Below are positions 39,153 to 42,865 of a stretch of 42,865 bases of DNA, piece after piece. The position numbers were made by a program, and so were the translations under genes. The number at the start of each line of letters is the position of its first letter. Positions within the stretch are counted from its first letter, which is position 1. The notes beneath the pieces were generated by a model. It saw only the letters and a list, made by a program, of their open reading frames with translations, made no database searches and was not told the DNA's origin. Source of the DNA: a virus; IMG/VR virus record IMGVR_UViG_3300031746_000050, positions 1-42,865 of that record; one strand, given 5' to 3'.

Positions 39153-40538
39153 TTGGCAACAAAGTCATGGTTTACAAATATATTGGATACAACTCTTAAT
39201 CCAGCACCTGGGTTTCAGTGGGGTACTGAAGAAACTGGTTCTCCAATGGATTATGCCACATTTAAAACAAAATATCAAAATGGGTATGGACTTAATACTT
39301 CAACTAAATTAACCGATGCTTACAGTAAGTATAAGTTAACTGGAGTATTGCCAGTTGCTATAGGAACGACGGTTACACCAGCAGCAGCAGCACCAGCAGC
39401 AACGACTACTACGACTACTACTGCACCTACTACACCTACTACAACAACACCAACGACTACCACTCCAAGCGTTGAGGAACAGATGGCGTTAATGCCTCAA
39501 GCACCTACACCTGTAGCACCTGCATTAGCACCTATGCCTACAGTTACTCCTGCGTCTATAGTTGAAGCACCTACTGTTCCAGTGATGCCGGCAATTACAC
39601 CAGCTCCTACCATAGCAGCACCAGTAGTAACGCCTGCACCAGAATATAAACCAACAGCAGAAGAACAGGCGTGGTCAGGTATGACCGGCGGAGAGATAAA
39701 AAGTATTATTGAGGCACGTGGATTAGGTATTGATCAACCGACTCAAGATTTAATGATCCGCCAACAGACTCAAGCATTAACGGCAAGGGAAGATGAAAAT
39801 TTGAGGTTGATGGCTAATGATATGGAGCGGAGAGGGATTACTAATTCGGGATTGCTTTTTTGGAATACAGAAAAGATTAAATCCGCAACTACCACCGCAA
39901 TCGCTGCGAGCATAACCGATATTCAAATTAAAAGTTCATTAATGAAGATGGCGAGTTTTGAAAATGCTTTAGGACAGGCAGGACAGTTTCTTGGTTATTT
40001 ACAAGAACAATCTAAAATGGTCTATACGGGTAAAATGGCTACCTGGGAAGCACAGACTCAAGCTGACCTTATACAATATCAAGCTCAAATTAGTGTTGAT
40101 TTAGACCAATGGAAAATGGAAAATCAATATAATTTAGTAGGTTGGCAGGCAAATACAGAGGCTATATTTGCTGCCTGGGATAAGAATAGTACTAGTATGG
40201 TTGAAGCGTGGAAGATGGCAAATCAATTCAATATAGCCGAATGGGAAACCCAGGCTAATTATGATTTAGCAGTATTCCAAATTAAAACTCAAGCTACTAT
40301 GGCAAATTGGGCAGCCAAGATGGATATCTATAAATTGGGCATTAATCAGGCCTATCAACAAGCCAATATGAATTTAGCGGCACAGATTGATTCAGCCGCA
40401 GCATCACAACAACATATTTGGGATGTTGAAATGGCAGAAATGGAAATAGAGGCAAATCAAAAAGCGGCAGCCGCTGAAGGTGGAGGAAAAATTGTTGGGA
40501 CCCTTTTAGGTGGGTTACTCAGTTTAATAACAGGATGA
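39153..40538 (+). CDS. Internal virion (ejection) protein, Pro/Thr-linker type
   Basis: 461 residues, start TTG with AAGGAG. An N-terminal region is followed by a Thr/Pro/Ala-rich linker (about 70-165), then a long helical region with Trp/Gln-rich repeats (EAQTQADLIQYQAQISVDLDQWKMENQYNLVGW) that suggest coiled coils. The C-terminus is GGGKIVGTLLGGLLSLITG, a hydrophobic glycine-zipper-like tail. These features suit proteins ejected to form a channel across the envelope. It overlaps the GNAT gene by 4 nt. Confidence 0.7.
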   Translation: MATKSWFTNILDTTLNPAPGFQWGTEETGSPMDYATFKTKYQNGYGLNTSTKLTDAYSKYKLTGVLPVAIGTTVTPAAAAPAATTTTTTTAPTTPTTTTPTTTTPSVEEQMALMPQAPTPVAPALAPMPTVTPASIVEAPTVPVMPAITPAPTIAAPVVTPAPEYKPTAEEQAWSGMTGGEIKSIIEARGLGIDQPTQDLMIRQQTQALTAREDENLRLMANDMERRGITNSGLLFWNTEKIKSATTTAIAASITDIQIKSSLMKMASFENALGQAGQFLGYLQEQSKMVYTGKMATWEAQTQADLIQYQAQISVDLDQWKMENQYNLVGWQANTEAIFAAWDKNSTSMVEAWKMANQFNIAEWETQANYDLAVFQIKTQATMANWAAKMDIYKLGINQAYQQANMNLAAQIDSAAASQQHIWDVEMAEMEIEANQKAAAAEGGGKIVGTLLGGLLSLITG

Positions 40539-40954
40539 TTATATTATGTGAAGATAGTAATGAATTTTTAAATATATGCGATAAATTACAAGAAGTAAAA
40601 GGGGCAAGATTGACCCAGAAAATTTTATATAACTATATGATAAGTGGACTTTACAATAAATGTGTTTTTACCTATGTAAGTTATGATAAAGATGAAATGA
40701 ATGGTTGTTTAGTTTTGTTATATATGAAAGATTTGGTGAATGAGGCAACTCTTAATCTTCTTTTTATTTGGGTAAATGCCCATTATCCTAATTTACTTGA
40801 AGAATTTATAGATATTGCAGTAAAAAAAGCAAAGGAATTGCAAGTTAAAAAAATTGCTTTTATTACCAATAGAAATGAAAAAGTTATCAATAAAAGAGTG
40901 GGTAAATTTGAATTTTATAAGACTTGCAGTATTTTCGAAAAGGAAGTGATTTAA
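40535..40954 (+). CDS. GNAT-like acetyltransferase fold protein
   Basis: 139 residues. The beta-strand and helix pattern (CLVLLYMKDLVNEATLNLLFIWV, LLEEFIDIAVKKAKELQVKKIAFITN, FYKTCSIFEKEV) fits a small GNAT fold. The classical Q/RxxGxG/A acetyl-CoA motif is not clear, so activity is uncertain. Similar GNAT-like genes sit between ejection-protein genes in other podoviruses. Confidence 0.55.
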   Translation: MIILCEDSNEFLNICDKLQEVKGARLTQKILYNYMISGLYNKCVFTYVSYDKDEMNGCLVLLYMKDLVNEATLNLLFIWVNAHYPNLLEEFIDIAVKKAKELQVKKIAFITNRNEKVINKRVGKFEFYKTCSIFEKEVI

Positions 40955-42211
40955 ATGGCAATTAAATATACTGGTTCTTTCTTAAAAGGATTAGGTGAAG
41001 GATTAGGAACTGGTTTCCAAATGGCACAACAAGCAAAGGAATGGAAATGGCAAAAAGAACAAAAAGAAAAAATACAAAAAGAAAAAGATGACCTTACGGA
41101 AGCTGTGTCTATTTTTAATAAAAAAATAGAAGGTTATTATGCAGATGGGACACTTTCCGATGATGAAAAACTACAATTGAATACGGCATATTTAGCCTCT
41201 GCTTATAATGTCCAGGAAGTAATTCAAGGTTCTTATGACGCTATAATGAAAATGGATAAAGATACATTAGAAAATAACCTTAATTGGTTTAAATTTTATA
41301 AAGAGTCAATAGGAGATTTCGATCCCAGCAACATACCAGGATTATATGAATTTACAAAAGGTCAAATGATAGGTGAAAAAGGAAAGCAGATGTTTGTGGC
41401 TGGTGATAATTTGTTAAAAAAGCAGTATGAGGAAAAACAGGGACAACAACCAGAAGGATTTAATTCACCAGAGGAACTTCTTAAGGTCCATCCGGGTGCA
41501 GACTGGGAATTTAATTCCTCTTTAAAGAAGTATATTGTAAAACAAACAAAACCAACGGAAGTTAAAGTAGCAGGCATTTCTGATTATAACAGTGCCGCTA
41601 CTTATTTATCTAAATTTGTTAATGCTCCTCCTGAAACATTTAATAAGGTTTTGGCAGGTTTACAAAAACAATTTCCTGATATAGATATGTCTTCTATTAC
41701 GCAGGAATCATTGAGAGAACCTGTCAGTGGTGGAGAAAAACCACGAGTTACCTCTTTACCACAATTAGAAGAATATAGAGCAAAAGCATTAGACGCCGAT
41801 ACCTGGGAAGATGCACAAAAAATTATAAATGATTATACCCAAGCGGGTTATGATGCATCACAATTAGGAGTAACACAAAAGGATTGGGCGAATAACCAAA
41901 CAACATATCTTGATAAAATAAAGACAGCTCTCGATAATATTACTGATGAAAAAGGTTGGCTAAAAACCGGAACATTAACAAGCAATGAAGTTGGTATTGA
42001 TTTTAAAGGTGAACAAAAGGTCGAAGAAATATATAAGCAATTATATGAACAATATATGCAATATAGAAATATGTTAGAAAAAATGGGTATAGATGTCAGT
42101 CAATTCCCCAAATTAAAACCGTTAAATGAAATTGAAAAGGTTGGTTTTATAGAAGGACTTAAAACTTTTGGTGGAGTAGGCAAAGGTCAGTATAAATCAA
42201 TTTATAAATAA
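40955..42211 (+). CDS. Internal virion protein, helical
   Basis: 418 residues. Glycine-rich amphipathic start (SFLKGLGEGLGTGFQMAQQA) followed by long charged helices and several short repeats of the DAQKIINDYTQAGYD type. The composition and position between the GNAT and the large ART protein match the middle protein of a three-protein ejection set. Confidence 0.65.
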   Translation: MAIKYTGSFLKGLGEGLGTGFQMAQQAKEWKWQKEQKEKIQKEKDDLTEAVSIFNKKIEGYYADGTLSDDEKLQLNTAYLASAYNVQEVIQGSYDAIMKMDKDTLENNLNWFKFYKESIGDFDPSNIPGLYEFTKGQMIGEKGKQMFVAGDNLLKKQYEEKQGQQPEGFNSPEELLKVHPGADWEFNSSLKKYIVKQTKPTEVKVAGISDYNSAATYLSKFVNAPPETFNKVLAGLQKQFPDIDMSSITQESLREPVSGGEKPRVTSLPQLEEYRAKALDADTWEDAQKIINDYTQAGYDASQLGVTQKDWANNQTTYLDKIKTALDNITDEKGWLKTGTLTSNEVGIDFKGEQKVEEIYKQLYEQYMQYRNMLEKMGIDVSQFPKLKPLNEIEKVGFIEGLKTFGGVGKGQYKSIYK

Positions 42212-42222
42212 AAAGGTGAATG

Positions 42223-42865
42223 ATGTCTAAACTTAAATTTACATTTGATGAAGAAGAAGAAAAAGAAAAGACTGGTTGGCTTCAAAGGACCAGAGGCATA
42301 GGTGAATTACCTGAAGAACCTATTTCTACTAAATTAAAATTTACTGTTGGATTGGGTATAGGCGCAAAAGTCACAGGCGGTATATCTTTGCCTGGAACTA
42401 CTTCTGTAACAAAACCTTTAATCGAAGGATTGCCAATATCTAAACCAGAAGAAAAACCTGACCCTACTTGGGGAAATATTATCAAATATTCCCTTAAATC
42501 AGGTTTAGCTCAATATCAATCTTCATTGGTCAATGTATTGAGATTAATAGATATGGGAATAATAAAATTAACTGACCCTATTAATACACTTATACCCGAA
42601 ACTGAACAAGGGAAAAAGTTTAAAGAAAAGTTTGGTAAAGACCCTGACTGGGGAACGACATCAAGTCTTTTAAATAAAATAGTAGAAGATTCTGAAAAGA
42701 TAGCTTCTAAAAGTGCAGAACAGGCAGAAAGTAAAAATTGGTTAAAAAAATTAGTTAATACTGGTCTACAATCCGCACCACAAATAATAGGTGCAGCAAC
42801 AATGGGGGCTGGTATGCCTGTTGTTGGTGGTATTTCTGCCGCTAAACCTACCGCAGAAATTGCTA
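42223..42865 (+). CDS. Large internal virion (ejection) protein, 5' part
   Basis: Start ATG 42223 (ATG 42220 also in frame), with AAGGTGA just upstream. Encodes residues 1-214 of the 1319-residue protein that continues at base 1. The N-terminus MSKLKFTFDEEEE and a second STKLKF at about 35-40 repeat the motif found at the C-terminus. A glycine- and hydrophobic-rich stretch (LGIGAKVTGGISLPG) follows. The last 288 nt are the right copy of the terminal repeat. Confidence 0.75.
   Translation, partial: MSKLKFTFDEEEEKEKTGWLQRTRGIGELPEEPISTKLKFTVGLGIGAKVTGGISLPGTTSVTKPLIEGLPISKPEEKPDPTWGNIIKYSLKSGLAQYQSSLVNVLRLIDMGIIKLTDPINTLIPETEQGKKFKEKFGKDPDWGTTSSLLNKIVEDSEKIASKSAEQAESKNWLKKLVNTGLQSAPQIIGAATMGAGMPVVGGISAAKPTAEIA
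42578..42865. repeat. Terminal direct repeat, right copy
   Basis: Second copy of the 288-bp sequence at 1-288, with 11 substitutions, including a cluster near 42704-42710 and another near 42787-42797. See the left copy. Confidence 0.85.

Overview
The window looks like the complete or nearly complete genome of a tailed podovirus-like phage (Caudoviricetes) of an AT-rich bacterium. Bases 1-288 recur at 42578-42865 with no indels and 11 substitutions. Joining across this repeat keeps one 1319-residue virion protein in frame (42223 through the join to 3605), so the unique genome is about 42.58 kb and circular or circularly permuted. Strong Shine-Dalgarno sites, near-consensus sigma70 promoters, Rho-independent terminators and a lipobox lipoprotein indicate a bacterial host. 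The host group cannot be named from the sequence. I saw no integrase, DNA polymerase, helicase, RNA polymerase or CRISPR array.

Layout, taken from the apparent start of transcription. (1) 11.0-11.7 kb is a control region: a terminator, repeated operator-like sequences, a consensus promoter firing a leaderless HTH regulator, then a 7-codon leader peptide, mutually exclusive hairpins and a terminator, and a tRNA-like fold. (2) 11.7-20.6 kb is the early region: a Gam-like protein, a candidate annealing protein, very small membrane and cysteine-cluster proteins, a short C5 cytosine methyltransferase, a winged-helix protein, a DUF4373-type initiator with origin-like repeats inside its gene, and a VRR-NUC nuclease. 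(3) 20.6-21.9 kb is a cassette of an MT-A70 adenine methyltransferase overlapping a PD-(D/E)XK-like nuclease, preceded by its own small promoter-to-terminator unit. (4) 22.1-28.8 kb holds packaging and head genes: small and large terminase, portal, scaffold and an N4-gp56-like capsid protein. (5) 28.9-38.6 kb holds head accessory, adaptor and tail genes, including two repeat-rich fibres, a zincin-like HExxH protein and a YkgJ-like cysteine protein. (6) 39.1 kb to the end and on to 3.6 kb holds four consecutive genes for presumed ejected virion proteins, the largest carrying an ADP-ribosyltransferase-like domain. (7) 3.9-10.9 kb holds a fibre gene pair, holin candidates, a phosphoesterase, a tRNA/tmRNA-like RNA, a GH73 endolysin, an exported thioredoxin and small genes, ending in a strong terminator just before the region 1 promoter.

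Nearly everything is on the plus strand. The two exceptions are minus-strand genes with their own TTGACA promoters: a one-TM protein with a structured leader (3602-3838) and a leaderless transglutaminase-like lipoprotein (38582-39091). They look like independently expressed cargo genes (morons). The main leads are the leader-peptide attenuator in front of the early operon, the two tRNA-like elements, the structured leader of the minus-strand gene, the virion ART domain, and the methyltransferase/nuclease pair.
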